From contig OX104113.1 of NCBI GenBank assembly GCA_944474755.1, positions 59,664,074 to 59,728,073 on the forward strand: a DNA stretch of 64,000 bases. Reading direction: 5' to 3'. Of the stretch, positions 1-11,986 are shown in pieces. A model generated the notes under the pieces. The model did no database searches, had not been told where the DNA came from, and saw only the letters and a program-made list of their open reading frames with translations. This DNA comes from Limnoperna fortunei. Taxonomy: Eukaryota; Mollusca; Bivalvia; Mytilida; Modiolidae. The first letter of the stretch is position 1. Every line of letters begins with the position of its first letter. The translations under genes were made by a program, and so were the position numbers.

Positions 1-185
1 GTTTTGTACTGAATCGTAACAACTCGCCAAATCTGCGATAATTAAAAAACTACAATTTGACGGTTTGTTACAGTATTTTACTTCACGTGTTGCAGTTAAA
101 AACAGACTAGATAGTGTCAGTTGTTCTGGTATTTTTTAGCTTCTAAATACAGATAACAGCTTTAAAAAAAAAACTGCAGGGTTTG

Positions 186-292
186 CTGGACCGACTCTAA
201 TTTTCCCTGACTAATGAGTACCAGTGTTCCTACCCAAGTCAAGGGTTTTCTTCGGGTACTACAGCTTCCTCCCCTAATAAAACTTCTATCAC
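186..292 (+). mobile_element. SINE body fragment (no tRNA head)
   Basis: This matches the body of the tRNA-derived SINE seen complete at 50234 and 51562, including the GGGTACT...CTTCCTCCCC core. It lacks the tRNA-like head. It lies tail-to-tail with the oppositely oriented copy that follows, so the two form an imperfect inverted repeat. The core resembles the deeply conserved central domains of invertebrate SINEs (Nin-DC/Meta type); that family link is from memory. Confidence 0.6.
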
Positions 293-296
293 GGAT

Positions 297-437
297 TATT
301 GGAGAAGGAAGCCGGAGTACCTGAAGAAAACTCCTACCTTCGGTTGGAAAACTCGAACCCGCAACCTCAGTGTTGACAAACCACGTGATCAATAGTGGAC
401 GCGGAGCTACCTTAACCTATCGGCCACCAAGCCCCGA
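297..437 (-). mobile_element. tRNA-derived SINE copy, head plus partial body
   Basis: Read on the minus strand it starts with a tRNA-like head (GGTGGCCGATAGGTTAAGG resembles box A of a class II Ser/Leu tRNA), then box B GCGGGTTCGAG, then the conserved core ending GGTACTCCGGCTTCC. The 3' part stops at the opposing copy. Box B is retained, but the rest is diverged from the 51562 copy. Confidence 0.65.
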
Positions 438-439
438 AA

Positions 440-2624
440 GTGGAATTTAACACTAATCAAACAATTTGCGATGATTTGGAATGTTTATTGAGTATGGTTT
501 AATGTATAACATTTCTTGGTTGTCTTCAGCAGTGTTCAGTTAATGTTCAGTTACATTTGTATTTCAGATGACCCAAGACGACTTTTCTTTAAAAATCTAT
601 TTAAAAATTTTAATTTTTTTATACTCATTTAGTATAAAAAAGGTGAAGTTAATTTAGTTACTATTAAGTTTAACTCTAATATGGATTCCCATGGTAGAAA
701 AATAATCACAAGTACCAAATTACCATATTAGAATCAACATAATTTATGGAAGGCATGATTTATGAATATTTAACTATGGTCTAACATTGTTTCTGCAGAT
801 TAACACCTTATAATCACTAAGTGTTCAATTTGACTAAAACAGTGTTGTGCCAGTGGTAAAATATGCAATAGATCATGGATTTCATAAATTAAGTTGAGTG
901 TTGAGAGTGGAGTCGTGAGTTGAGTTCAGAGTGAAGTTGGAGAGTTGAGATATGTAAGTTAGTTAGTTTAAGTTATGTTAGTTTAAGTTAAGTTAGTTAA
1001 ATTTAATTCTAATATGGCAGCTGTGGTAGAATTCCATTTGAATCATTACACGAAATACAATATTATAATTGAAATTGTACACCTCTCTCATTGGAATCGT
1101 CGGATTATCGGCAGCTCTTTGACAAAGCATTTTACTCCAGCATGTCCAGTTACTCGTTGAACTCAGAACATCAGCTTGTGTTGCGGAAAGGTTGTGTTTT
1201 CAGTTACACAAAATTAATCAATTTTTGTTTTAACTATCGGTAACCTATTTTAATTGTTATATTGTCGAACAATTAAAACTTTTTTCGAATAAGTTGTAAG
1301 TAATTCCTTAAATAAAAAATATTTTAGCATAAATTTGTTTTATTCGGCAATTTGGGAATCGGCAAAATGGACTCGGCAAATTGGCAGTCGGCAATTTAGG
1401 ATTCGGCAATCTGGCATGTAATCCCCAACAGTACGTATAATTTTGTTAGCATAAGCGAAAAATTAACTAATGATTATTAAATGAGTACATCCCTTTTAAA
1501 ACTGTTCATGTTAGACAAAATAATAAACAGTGGTTTAATTTGTAGTTTAAACGTGAGATTGATTGCGTAGAGTTTCACGTGGGAAAAATGACCAATATCA
1601 TTTAAACAAATATAAAGCATATACAAATTTTGTAAATAACATGGTAAATATGCACGTGATCATTTTATGACTTCTTGCCATGAAAAAATAGACTCTTTCA
1701 TGAAAAAAGATTCAAAGGCATAATGGTCCTTTGTCAAAAGACTCATGAAAGGCTCCTGTGTGTCTTCTGGTGAGCGACCAATATTTAGTAGTACGACGGA
1801 TGAGGTGGAGCAATCAGTTAAAGGAAAAGGGGATATATAAAAAAATACTTTTGCTCCATATCATCTGTCGATGACTCTAATAAATGTACGTCAGTCCTTC
1901 CACAAAATCATATATAATCTTTTATATGTAAATGTAGCCGAAGAAGATGTCAAAGATGAACCAGAGAATTTGAAAATGGTAATGATGACATGTATAAGCC
2001 ACCAAATGCAAAAAGGTACAGTCGAATCTATGTGTCGACCTCTTTGTAATATGTTTAAATTTTCATTCTAATATGACGTCCTTCATACGCTTTGAGAACA
2101 CATTCGGGTTCTTATAAGCATATATATATTATTATATGACTGACATTTATCTTGATTTTGATTGGCCCAGGGTATCATGAAAAGTATTGTGCAGACGGTG
2201 TGTTAACCTCAAAGTAGATAAAAATAGACTGATATCAAAGTTTTGACTTTTGAGTAGCTAAAAAAAGAATATTTATCACTTTTCAGTAGTTAAAAATAGA
2301 ATTCAACAATAGGAAATAAGCATTAATTTGATTGGTTGAATTAAAAACACCAGCCAATCAAAATCTTTCTTTTAAAACATTCTGTTGTTGATATTGTTTT
2401 AAAATGGCTGACAAGCAGCAGCAGACAAGGTTTGCTGTCAATTAACAGGAACCTTTTTTGCCAATTTTTCATAATTGCTCTAATATTACTCTAAATTTTA
2501 ATTGGAAAATATTTTTTCTTTCAATTTAAAATTTGATAGTTTACCTTTGTTATTGTTGAAATAAATTATTATTGTTATTCTTTTTTTATTAAGAGACTTC
2601 CAGTGTAAAAGTCATATAATAAAA
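440..2624. other. AT-rich intergenic sequence with minor repeats
   Basis: No gene is recognised. It includes a small palindrome at about 669-737 (TCTAATATGG against CCATATTAGA), a degenerate GAGTTGAGTGGAG / AAGTTAGTTA-rich patch at 890-1010, and the TCGGCAA tandem listed separately. The short ORF at 1871-2071 has no recognisable features. Confidence 0.5.
1343..1414 (+). repeat. Short tandem repeat, ~15-16 bp unit TCGGCAATTTGG
   Basis: Five imperfect head-to-tail copies of TCGGCAATTTGGGAA-like sequence, with variants such as TCGGCAAAATGGAC and TCGGCAATCTGGC. It is a minisatellite-like patch and no function is visible. Confidence 0.7.
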
Positions 2625-2766
2625 CATTCATCGACTTTTATATAGGTTAATACCTGGTTTTATCAACCCTTAAAAAATAATATCCACACTCGCCGTTGGC
2701 TCGGTGAATATAATTTTTTTCAGGTTGATAAAACCAGGTATTAACCTATATCAAAGTCAATAAATG
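2625..2766. mobile_element. 142-bp near-perfect palindrome (MITE-like)
   Basis: Arms 2625-2687 and 2704-2766 are reverse complements of each other with only a few mismatches, around a 16-nt loop. The arm core contains GGTTAATACCTGGTTTTATC. Size and shape fit a small foldback MITE. No target duplication was resolved. Confidence 0.75.
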
Positions 2767-3037
2767 TATAAGAGCATGATATGACGTCACAATTAGAATT
2801 CCGTCGTCATATACGCTCAACTTTAAAATTTCAAACTGGAACAATGCAATTTTGTTAAAATTTCTCAATATTTTTTGCTAAAAAGGTACGTATATTCAAT
2901 AAATATACGTTTATGTCAATAGTTTTTGCTTTAACATGCTGTTTCGGGAGATATCTTATTAGTTTAAAAAAACAATTGAAAGCGTCCTCTTTGAGCCGCT
3001 TCAAAATTTTAAAACATTAGTTAGACATATTAGAATC

Positions 3038-3564
3038 GAAATAGATTTTTGCAATTGTACTCTATGCGAATTAGAACATGGTCAGACCTTATATTTGTCT
3101 CGCTCAGTATAAAATATTGATCAATTATGGACTTTTGACGAGGTCAATACATTATATATGGACCTGTTACGGATATATTGACCCAAGACGAAGTCCGAGG
3201 TCAATATATTCCTAACAGGTCCATTTATAATGTATTGACAGAGTCAAACGTCCATCATTGTTATATTACATATGTAGACATATTATAGTTTTTTTAGGGT
3301 TGGTGCAAGGGTCGAGTTATTTTTTTTAAATTTAGTAACATATAGCGTCAATATAGGTAAAAATAGAAATATAGCGTCAATATACCAAAAAGGCACCGCT
3401 TTGATTTCAAAGTAAAGAAATACACTAAAAATCCTTTAAACCACGTGACAAAATAATCCAATGAAAATGTAAGAATCATATAAACCATATGTAATATTGA
3501 CAAATATAAGGTCTGACCATGTTCTAATTGGCATAGAGCCGCTCCGCTCGCAATAATCTATTTC
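3038..3564. mobile_element. Nested TIR element: foldback inside a foldback
   Basis: Outer inverted repeats lie at about 3038-3099 and 3499-3564 and share TTAGAACATGGTCAGACC. Inside them is a second, independent palindrome with arms about 3122-3183 and 3196-3261, sharing GGACCTGTTA and TCAATACATTATA. A short duplicated segment (AGCGTCAATATA) follows at 3352-3385. There is no coding capacity, so this looks like a non-autonomous DNA element that took in a second one. Confidence 0.65.
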
Positions 3565-3920
3565 TTAATTAGAAACGTAAATTGTTAAGTCAAATGATTT
3601 TAGGGTACTACCGTATCTACGATATATCTTGTTCTTCCTAAGAGAATACAAATTGAATTCCAAGTTTTGACACACACTAGACAAGACAACAAAAGACGTG
3701 TACATTATGAAACATATTTAGTCAGAAAGACATTTACAGACAGGATCTGTCTTTTGTTTTCAGGTACTATTTGAGGGTATACATATACATGCGTCATTTG
3801 GCTTGTTGCCATTTTAATAGCTATAGCTGATTATGTTTTTTGTATGGGTATTGATAACAACGTTATTTATCTCTTAAATCGACACGACTCGCTAAAAATA
3901 TCAAAAGTAAATATGTATTA

Positions 3921-4170
3921 TTCTTCCGTAAATGGCCGATTTCTGGTACAGATGACACAGTACAGATGAGCTCACGCGCACACATCTGTACTTGCTGCGT
4001 CATCCAATCAAAACGCCAGAAATAAGAACGTTGTTATGGAAGCATAACAACGTTCTTCTATGACGTTCTTGTTTCGTGATAGAAATTTTTTGTCTTTTGG
4101 CTCGTTCCGCTGCGCTTCACTCGCGAAAAGACATACAATTTCTATCACTCGTGAAAGATCACTTTGCCAT
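3921..4170 (+). mobile_element. Partial copy of the TTCTTCCGTA-end TIR element
   Basis: It begins TTCTTCCGTAAATGGCCGAT and matches the arms of the element at 36214-36979, including the CATCCAATCAAAACGC block and a conserved hairpin at 4024-4057. The hairpin has a 15-bp perfect stem, AAGAACGTTGTTATG, and a 4-nt loop. After it, 4079-4147 is itself palindromic (GTGATAGAAAT against ATTTCTATCAC). The far terminus is not clear. Confidence 0.6.
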
Positions 4171-4740
4171 TGATAAAATTTCATTGACCGGAAGTATTCT
4201 TAACCAATCAAAAGAGTTGAATTGCAAACAAAACAGAAGGAATGTAATTTTAAACCAAAGATAATAAAGACTAGTAATAACTATGTTGGGATTCCCAACA
4301 CAAATGTCTCCCAAACGAACCCTCCTTGCCACTATAATCTTGATCATGTTGAAACCCCCTCCCATATACAAATTTTTATTAAGATCATGCAATGTCCTAT
4401 ATAATGACCCCCGTTTCTATGGAAAATGCAGCCATTTTTTAAATTCCACAGATGGATTGGAAAACTTCAGGTCACCCTAACATGTCCCAAAGTTTATATA
4501 TAATTGTATACCAAAAATCTTGAAAATAAGCTCTTCTAGCCGCATTTCTGTGTAAACATGTGTAAACTTATAACATTACGTCATACACAAATATCCCATT
4601 AACAGCATTAGAATCATACAGAGCACTAAGAAAAAAATTATAGAGGATGCCAAACGATAAGTCAAAGACGAACAAAAACCATGACTAAACAACAGATAAA
4701 AACACACACACAGAGACTAACAACACCGTAACTGTCCTGT
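4171..4740. other. AT-rich spacer before the satellite array
   Basis: There are only short overlapping ORFs in several frames, none recognisable. A fragment at about 4285-4320 (TTGGGATTCCCAACAC, then TGTCTCCCAAACG) resembles the repeat near 22120-22155. Confidence 0.4.
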
Positions 4741-7700
4741 AAAAGCCTATGTAAGGTTTATATTACAAATGTCCGTTAAAGCCTATGTAAGGTTTATATT
4801 ACTAATGTCCGTTAAAAGTCTATGTAAGGTTGATATTACTAATGTCCGTTGAAGCCTATGTAAGGTTTATATTGCTAATGTCTGTTAAAAGCCTATGTAA
4901 GGTTTATATTACTAATGTCCGTTCAAAGCCTTTGTAAGGTTTATATTACAAATGTCCGTTAAAGCATATGTAAGGTCTTTATTGCTAATATCCGTTAAAA
5001 TTCTATGTAAGGTATATACTACTAATGCCGTTAAAAGCCTATGTAAGGTTTATATTACTAATGTCCGTAAAAGCCTATGTAAGGTTTATATTACAAATGT
5101 CCGTAAAAGGCTATGTAAGGTTTATATTACCAATGTCCGTAAAAGCCTATGTAAGGTGTATATTACTAATGCCCGTTAAAAGTCTATGTAAGGTTTATAT
5201 TATAAATGTCTGTTAAAAGTCTATGTAAGGTTTATATTACTAATGCCGTTAAAAGCCTATGTAAGGTTTATATTACTAATGCCCGTTAAAAGCCTGTGTA
5301 AGGTTTATATTACTAATGCTTGTTAAAAGTCTATGTAAGGTTTATATAACTAATGTCCGTTAAAAGTCTATGTAAGGTTTATATAACTAATGTCCGTAAA
5401 AAACCTATGTAAGATTTATATTACTAATGCCCGTTAAAGCCTATGTAAGATTTATATAACTAATGTCCGTTAAAAGTTTATGTAAGGTTTATTTTGCAAT
5501 GTCTGTTAAAAGCCTACGTAAGGTTTATATAACTAATGTCCGTTAAAAGTCTATGTAAGGTTTATATTACTAATGCCCGTTAAAGCCTGTGTAAGGTTTA
5601 TATTACTAATGCTTGTTAAAAGTCTATGTAAGGTTTATATAACTAATGTCCGTTAAAAGTCTATGTAAGGTTTATATAACTAATGTCCGTAAAAGCCTAT
5701 GTAATGTTTATATTACTAATACCCGTTAAAGCCTATGTAAGGTTTATATAACTAATGTCCGTTAAAAGTTTATGTAAGGTTTATTTTGCAATGTCTGTTA
5801 AAAGCCTATGTAAGGTTTATATAACTAATGTCCGTTAAAAGTCTATGTAACGTTTATATAACTAATGTCCGTTAAAAGTTTATGTAAGGTTTATTTTGCT
5901 AATGTCTGCTAAAAGCCTATGTAAGGTTTATATTACTAATGTCCGTTCAAAGCCTATGTAAGGTTTATGTTTCTTATGTCCGTTAGAAGCCTATGTAAGG
6001 TTTATATAACTAATGCCCGTTAAAAGCCTATGTAAGGTTTATATTACTAATGCTCGTTTAAAGTCTATGTAAGGTTAATATTACTAATGTCCGTTAAAAG
6101 TTTATGTAAGGTTTATATTGCTAATGTCTGCTAAAAGCCTATGTAAGGTTTATATTACTAATGTCCGTTCAAAGCCTATGTAAGGTTTATGTTACTTATG
6201 TCCGTTAGAAGCCTATGTAAGGTTTATATAACTAATGTCCGTTAAAGCCTATGTATGGTTTATATTACTAATGTTCGTTAAAGCCTATGTAAGGTTTATG
6301 TTACTAATGTCCGTTAAAAGTTTATGTAAGGTTTATATTGCTAATGTCTGCTAAAAGCCTATGTAAGGTTTATATTACTAATGTCCGTTAAAAGTCTGTA
6401 AGGTTTATATTACTAATGTCCGTTAAAAGTTTATGTATGGTTTATATAACTAATGTCCGTTAAAAGCCTATGTAAGGTTTATATAACTAATGTCCGTTAA
6501 AGCCTATGTAAGGTTTATATTACTAATGTTCGTTAAAGCCTATGTAAGGTTTATATTACTAATGTCCGTTAAAAGTTTATGTATGGTTTATATAACTAAT
6601 GTCCGTTAAAAGCCTATGTAAGGTTTATATTACTAATGTTCGTTAAAGCCTATGTAAGGTTTATATTACTAATGTCCGTTAAAAGTCTGTAAGGTTTATA
6701 TTACTAATGTCCGTTAAAAGTTTATGTATGGTTTATATAACTAATGTCCGTTAAAAGCCTATGTAAGGTTTATATAACTAATGTCCGTTAAAGCCTATGT
6801 ATGGTTTATATTACTAATGTCCGTTAAAAGTCTGTAAGGTTTATATTACTAATGTTCGTTAAAAGTTTATGTAAGGTTTATATTGCTAATGTCTGCTAAA
6901 AGCCTATGTAAGGTTTATATTACTAATGTCCGTTCAAAGCCTATGTAAGGTTTATGTTACTTATGTCCGTTAGAAGCCTATGTAAGGTTTATATAACTAA
7001 TGTTCGTTAAAGCCTATGTATGGTTTATATTACTAATGCCCGTTAAAAGCCTATGTAAGGTTTATATTACTAATGTCCGTTAAAGCCTATGTATGGTTTA
7101 TATTACTAATGTTCGTTAAAGCCTATGTAAGGTTTATGTTACTAATGTCCGTTAAAAGTTTATGTAAGGTTTATATTGCTAATGTCTGCTAAAAGCCTAT
7201 GTAAGGTTTATATTACTAATGTCCGTTCAAAGCCTATGTAAGGTTTATATTACTAATGTCCGTTAAAAGTTTATGTAAGGTTTATATTGCTAATGTCTGC
7301 TAAAAGCCTATGTAAGGTTTATATTACTAATGTCCGTTCAAAGCCTATGTAAGGTTTATATTACTTATGTCCGTTAAAAGTCTATGCAAGCTTTATAGTA
7401 CAAATGTCCTTTAAAAGTTTATGTAAGGTTTATATCCTTTAAAATTATATGTAAGGTTTATATTACTAATGTACTTTAAAAGCTTATGTAACGTTTATAT
7501 TACTAATACCCGTTAAAAGTCTATGCAAGGTTTATAGTACAAATGTCCGTTAAAAGTCTATTCAAAGTTTATATTACAAATGTCCGTAAAAAGTCTGTGC
7601 AAGGTTTATATTACAAATGTCCGTTAAAAGTCTGTGCAAGGTTTATTGTACAAATGTCCGTTAAAAGTCTATTCAAAGTTTATATTACAAATGCCCGTTA

Positions 7701-8876
7701 AAAGCCTATGCAAGGTTTATATTACAAATGTCCGTTAAAAGTCTGTGCAAGGATTATATTACTAATGTCCGTTAAAGCCTATGTATGGTTTTTATTAATA
7801 ATGTCCTTTAAAAGTCTATGTAAGGTTTATATTACTAATGTACTTTAAAAGCTTATGTAACGTTTATATTACTAATACCCGTTAAAAGTCTATGCAAGGT
7901 TTATAGTACAAATGTCCGTTAAAAGTCTATTCAAAGTTTATATTACAAATGTCCGTAAAAAGTCTGTGCAAGGTTTATATTACAAATGTCCGTTAAAAGT
8001 CTGTGCAAGGTTTATTGTACAAATGTCCGTTAAAAGTCTATTCAAAGTTTATATTACAAATGCCCGTTAAAAGCCTATGCAAGGTTTATATTACAAATGT
8101 CCGTTAAAAGTCTGTGCAAGGATTATATTACTAATGTCCGTTAAAGCCTATGTATGGTTTTTATTAATAATGTCCTTTAAAAGTCTATGTAAGGTTTATG
8201 TTACTAATGTCTGTTCAAAGCCTATGTAAGGTTTATATTACTAATGTTCGTTAAAGCCTTTGTAAGGTTTATGATACTTATGTCCGTTAAAGCCTTTGTA
8301 AGGTTTATATTACTAATGTACTTTAAAAGCTTATGTAACGTTTATATTACTAATACCCGTTAAAAGTCTATGCAAGGTTTATATTACAATTTCCGTTAAA
8401 AGTCTATTCAAAGTTTATATTACAAATGTCGGTAAAAAGTCTGTGCAAGGTTTATATTACAAATGTCCGTTAAAAGTCTGTGCAAGGTTTATTGTACAAA
8501 TGTCCGTTAAAAGTCTATTCAAAGTTTATATTACAAATGCCCGTTAAAAGCCTATGCAAGGTTTATATTACAAATGTCCGTTAAAAGTCTGTGCAAGGAT
8601 TATATTACTAATGTCCGTTAAAGCCTATGTATGGTTTTTATTAATAATGTCCTTTAAAAGTCTATGTAAGGTTTATGTTACTAATGTCTGTTCAAAGCCT
8701 ATGTAAGGTTTATATTACTAATGTTCGTTAAAGCCTTTGTAAGGTTTATGATACTTATGTCCGTTAAAGCCTTTGTAAGGTTTATATTACAAATGTCCTT
8801 TAAAAGTCTATGTAAGGTTTATGTTACTAATGTCCGTTTAAAGCCTATGTAAGGTTTTTATTACTAATGTCTGTTA
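4741..8876 (+). repeat. Satellite-like tandem array, ~37-bp unit, ~110 copies
   Basis: A 4.1-kb uninterrupted array of a 35-37 bp unit containing TATGTAAGGTTTATATTACT followed by AATGTCCGTTAAAAGCC. Variants (GTC/GCC, CAAAT/CTAAT, AAAG/CAAAG) are distributed in blocks, giving higher-order repeats. A distinctive GTACTTTAAAAGC variant recurs at 7471, 7840 and 8318, spacings of 369 and 478 bp or about 10 and 13 units. The last third is dominated by a TGCAAGG variant. ORFs in the array are by-products of the unit length being near a multiple of three. Confidence 0.95.
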
Positions 8877-9150
8877 TTAGGATGTCTCTTTTCTGTAATG
8901 AATTATCTTCCCTGGATTGATAAAAATAATTATAAATGGCCATATTTCAATATTGAGATAGGATTTTCACAATTGTTCATTGTGTTGCAGATAATTTTTC
9001 CAGTTTTTTATTTTAATGTACAGTGAATGTGCTACGATGATTGTTGGATACACCTCTTACTGACTAGTGGTATACGATCAATTTTAATTAAACTAACAAA
9101 CTAACATACTACAGTCATGGAAGCATTCTTTTTAAATACCTGTACCAAGT

Positions 9151-9393
9151 TGTTACACTCAAATTTTCTGTCTAGGGCTATTAATGAATAAAGTCCATAT
9201 ATCTGACAGATTTTAATATTTCCGTGGATCAGTGTAACATTTAACAGAAAACAAAATAAAACATGTGAACGCAACTGCAAATAAGCAAGGACTGAAAAGT
9301 GTGGAAAGTCATCATTATTTTCTATCAAGTTACAAAGAGATAAAATATTTTTGCATTTCTATAATCTGTGATCTCTTAGGGTCAAACACCACA
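9151..9393 (-). repeat. 3' LTR of the retrotransposon
   Basis: On the minus strand it begins TGTGGTG and ends GTGTAACA, giving the usual TG...CA ends. It is nearly identical to 14064-14312. The sequence immediately inside it is not strongly purine-rich, so the polypurine tract is weak or decayed. Confidence 0.85.
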
Positions 9394-9957
9394 GGAGATT
9401 CTAAAGTAGTAAACTGTCTAATATTGTAAAACAATTACAGAGTTCAGCTGAGGTAATCATCACTATACATTATAGTTCCATTCAGGACAACACACATGTT
9501 TATTAATTAAAATAAATGGATAAAATGAATGAAAAAGTAATGTCAAAATTTTACTTCTAACACCTTCCCACACAAGTTAAAAATTTAACTTTTCAAAGTT
9601 GAAATTTTAACCAGTTAATATAAAAATGAATTGAAATGAAACGAAATTGAATTGACATAAATTCTGTCTTTCCCTTATAACAATTATATCTCCACGGACG
9701 TATAACACTATGTTTCCATATTCCTTCACATGAAATATTACATTAAAATTAATATTCATTTTCAAATATTGACTTTTCACAAACTTACACTTTTTGAATT
9801 TTCACAAAATTATCCTTTAATTAAAAATATCTAAACACGAAATACATAGCAATTATCATAACACAAATCAACCGAATATTCACTTGTATATAGTCACAAC
9901 AATATTTGCCGTAATGAATTTCACACATGTTTTTGGTCATTATTATGGACCATTTCA
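9394..9957 (-). other. AT-rich non-coding 3' region of the LTR element
   Basis: It lies between the RNase H remnant and the 3' LTR. No reading frame or recognisable domain is seen. Confidence 0.5.
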
Positions 9958-10430
9958 CTATTTGATTTCACAAAATTCATAAACTACAAATTCTGAATAA
10001 ATTCCAATAACACAATAGTTTCCGAACGTCATTAAGAAAACATGTGCATAAATCCCAATGTTTATCCTCGATAGGTTGTCCGCATTTGCATTTTGTTTTT
10101 CTTTTCGGTATTTTATTTCGAAATCATACGGCTGCAATGCTAACGACCATCTTAAGAGTCTCTGGTTTTTGTCTTTCATTTTGTTCAGCCAAACTAACGG
10201 ATTGTGATCTGTTTCTATGGTAAAATGTCTTCCAACAATAGTAGGATAACGATCCTATAGCCCAAACAATGGCCAACAATCCTTTCTCGATAGTGGAATA
10301 CTCTCGGCAAAAGTTTCTTACTTATGTATGCAACAGGGTGTTCAATCACGGACTTAGTGACGGGATCATCTCCAGTCATGTAATCTTTCAGTACTTGAGT
10401 TGGTCCTCGCACAAGGCCAACCATATAAAA
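9958..10430 (-). pseudogene. RNase H fragment of the retroelement, misplaced after integrase
   Basis: Read on the minus strand across frame changes, it shows the C-terminal two thirds of a Ty3/gypsy RNase H. Visible are a VAYISKKLLPR block, the EYSTIEK helix, the TDHNPLVWL motif and the closing YRKEKQNANADNLSR. The N-terminal strand carrying the first catalytic Asp is absent, and the usual EKE reads EKG. At least two frameshifts break it: the 10215-10529 and 9958-10179 frames each hold part. It is joined directly to the integrase C-terminal region near TGDDPVTKS. In a normal element this domain lies upstream of integrase and right after RT. No RT motif (YxDD) is present in the interior. Confidence 0.8.
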
Positions 10431-11430
10431 GGTCAAATGGAGCAAAACCTGTCTCCTCATGAGGTACCTCTCTGTACGCAAAAAGGACATATGGAAGTAA
10501 TGTATCCCATTCCAATGTTTGCTCAACACATAATTTCTTCAGCATGGATTTTAATGTCCCATTGAATCTCTCGGTTTTGCCATTAGCTTCTGGGTGGTAT
10601 GGTGAAGTATTTATTCCTTTCACTTTCAGAAGGTCATACAGTTGTTTCAACAGTTCACTTTTAAAATTTGACCCTTGATCAGTTAATATTGTTCTTGGAA
10701 CTCCAACTCTACTGAACAAATCTATTAAACAATTATCAATGTTCTCTGCTTCACAACTTTTTAGGGGAAAGGCTTCTGGATATCTAGTTGCATCATCAAC
10801 TTTAGTGAGAATATATTTGTTTCCCTTCTTTGTTCGGTTTAATGGGCCAACAATATCCATAGATATTTTACTAAACGGTTCACTTATAACTGGAGTTGTT
10901 ATCATAGGTGCTTTAACCTTTACTCGTCTCGCAACTCTCTGACAAGTATCACATGTTGAACAATGCTCACTGACATTCCTGAACATGCCAGGCCAATAAA
11001 ATGCTCTCAGGATTCTCACCTTAGTCTTCTCTACACCGAGATGACTAGCTAAGGGTTGAGTGTGTGCTTACTGTATTACAGATTCACGTAGGCATGCAGG
11101 TAAAACAACTTGATGCCATACCTTAGTTTTGTCAGGGGATGTCCACTTCCTTCTCAGGATTTTATTTTCCCAGTAAAAAGCTCTTGGAAACTTCTCAATA
11201 CTATCTGGTTGAGACAATGCCTTTTCTCTGCAGTTCTGCAATGAGGGATCCTCCCTCTGCATCCTTGACAACACTTCAGCATTAACTATGCTAATATTAT
11301 CTAAACCGATAATATCCTCGTTTATCTCGTTAAGATTATTCGGATCTTCTGGAGTATCATGGACTATGTTACCCTCTGGCTTATTTTTCCCATTAAACCA
11401 ATCCTGAGGTATAACATCACTGTCCAGCAT
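10366..11430 (-). pseudogene. Integrase of the retroelement, with nonsense and frameshift lesions
   Basis: It inserts the cDNA copy into DNA. The N-terminal spacer (11430-11068) ends at an in-frame TAA (11070-11068). The same frame then resumes with the zinc-binding region: an AHTQPLASHLG histidine block, then CSTCDTCQ. The core has all three catalytic acids: SMDIVGPL, LTDQGSNF, and the Glu of NGKTERF exactly 35 residues after the second Asp. The C-terminal region moves to another frame near LLYG (VRGPTQVLKDY follows in the second frame), then runs into RNase H sequence. The catalytic core is intact, but the N-terminal stop and C-terminal shift make it a pseudogene. Confidence 0.9.
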
Positions 11431-11879
11431 CTTAGCCTGTGACTTCTCATCACATCTCTTATCTTTAAGTGCTTGAGCCTTGTAACTACATTAATTTGCT
11501 GCCGATTCATCATTTCCATACCCAATAGTGCATCTGCCATAAGGTCAGGAACTACACTAACCTGAACATGGCCACTATAATATGGTGTCTCCAGATGAAC
11601 AATGGCTAGCTTAGCCTCAAACGGCTGACCTATAGCTGTATACAGAGTTGTTCTCTGTCCGTCCAAGACACAACTTGAACCTACTAAATTTTCACGCAAT
11701 AAAGTAATCGAAGCACCCGTATCCTTTACAAACGACACTTCTCGCTGATTGACTTTTCCTGGAATATGAATGAATCCATAATTCCTATTTGAGAGACTGG
11801 AAGCTAGATTAATACTACCTGGACACTTGTTAGCAAAATGTTCCAGCTTACTACGCTTGTAACATTTGATATTTACCAT
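11364..11879 (-). pseudogene. Zinc knuckle plus aspartic protease of the retroelement
   Basis: The N-terminus carries a damaged CCHC zinc knuckle: CYKRSKLEHFANKC, with Arg where the second Cys belongs. A retropepsin-like protease follows, with active-site VKDTGAS (consensus VDTGAS) and the C-terminal ALLGMEMM block. A one-base deletion near 11475 throws the frame, and the true continuation is in the frame of 11430-11068. RT and RNase H would normally follow here, but instead the pre-integrase spacer follows directly. Confidence 0.85.
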
Positions 11880-11986
11880 CTTGGATTCTTTTGCAAATTC
11901 ACTTTTCCTATTCCGGAATCATTAAGTGGTTTTCAAGGTGTTTCCTGATAACTCGATTTCGGAGGTGGGATGTAATCTTCAGCTGC

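Noticed and set aside
4952..5216. Repetitive ORFs (KSLCKVYITNV-like repeats)
   Set aside because: Produced by satellite units whose length is near a multiple of three. They end when the unit length shifts.
4741..8876. Possible CRISPR array (regular repeats of ~37 bp)
   Set aside because: There are no unique spacers: the whole period is repeat. The context is a eukaryotic genome without cas genes. It is a satellite.
10269..10942. Plus-strand ORFs over the integrase region
   Set aside because: Antisense shadows of the minus-strand integrase and RNase H remnant.
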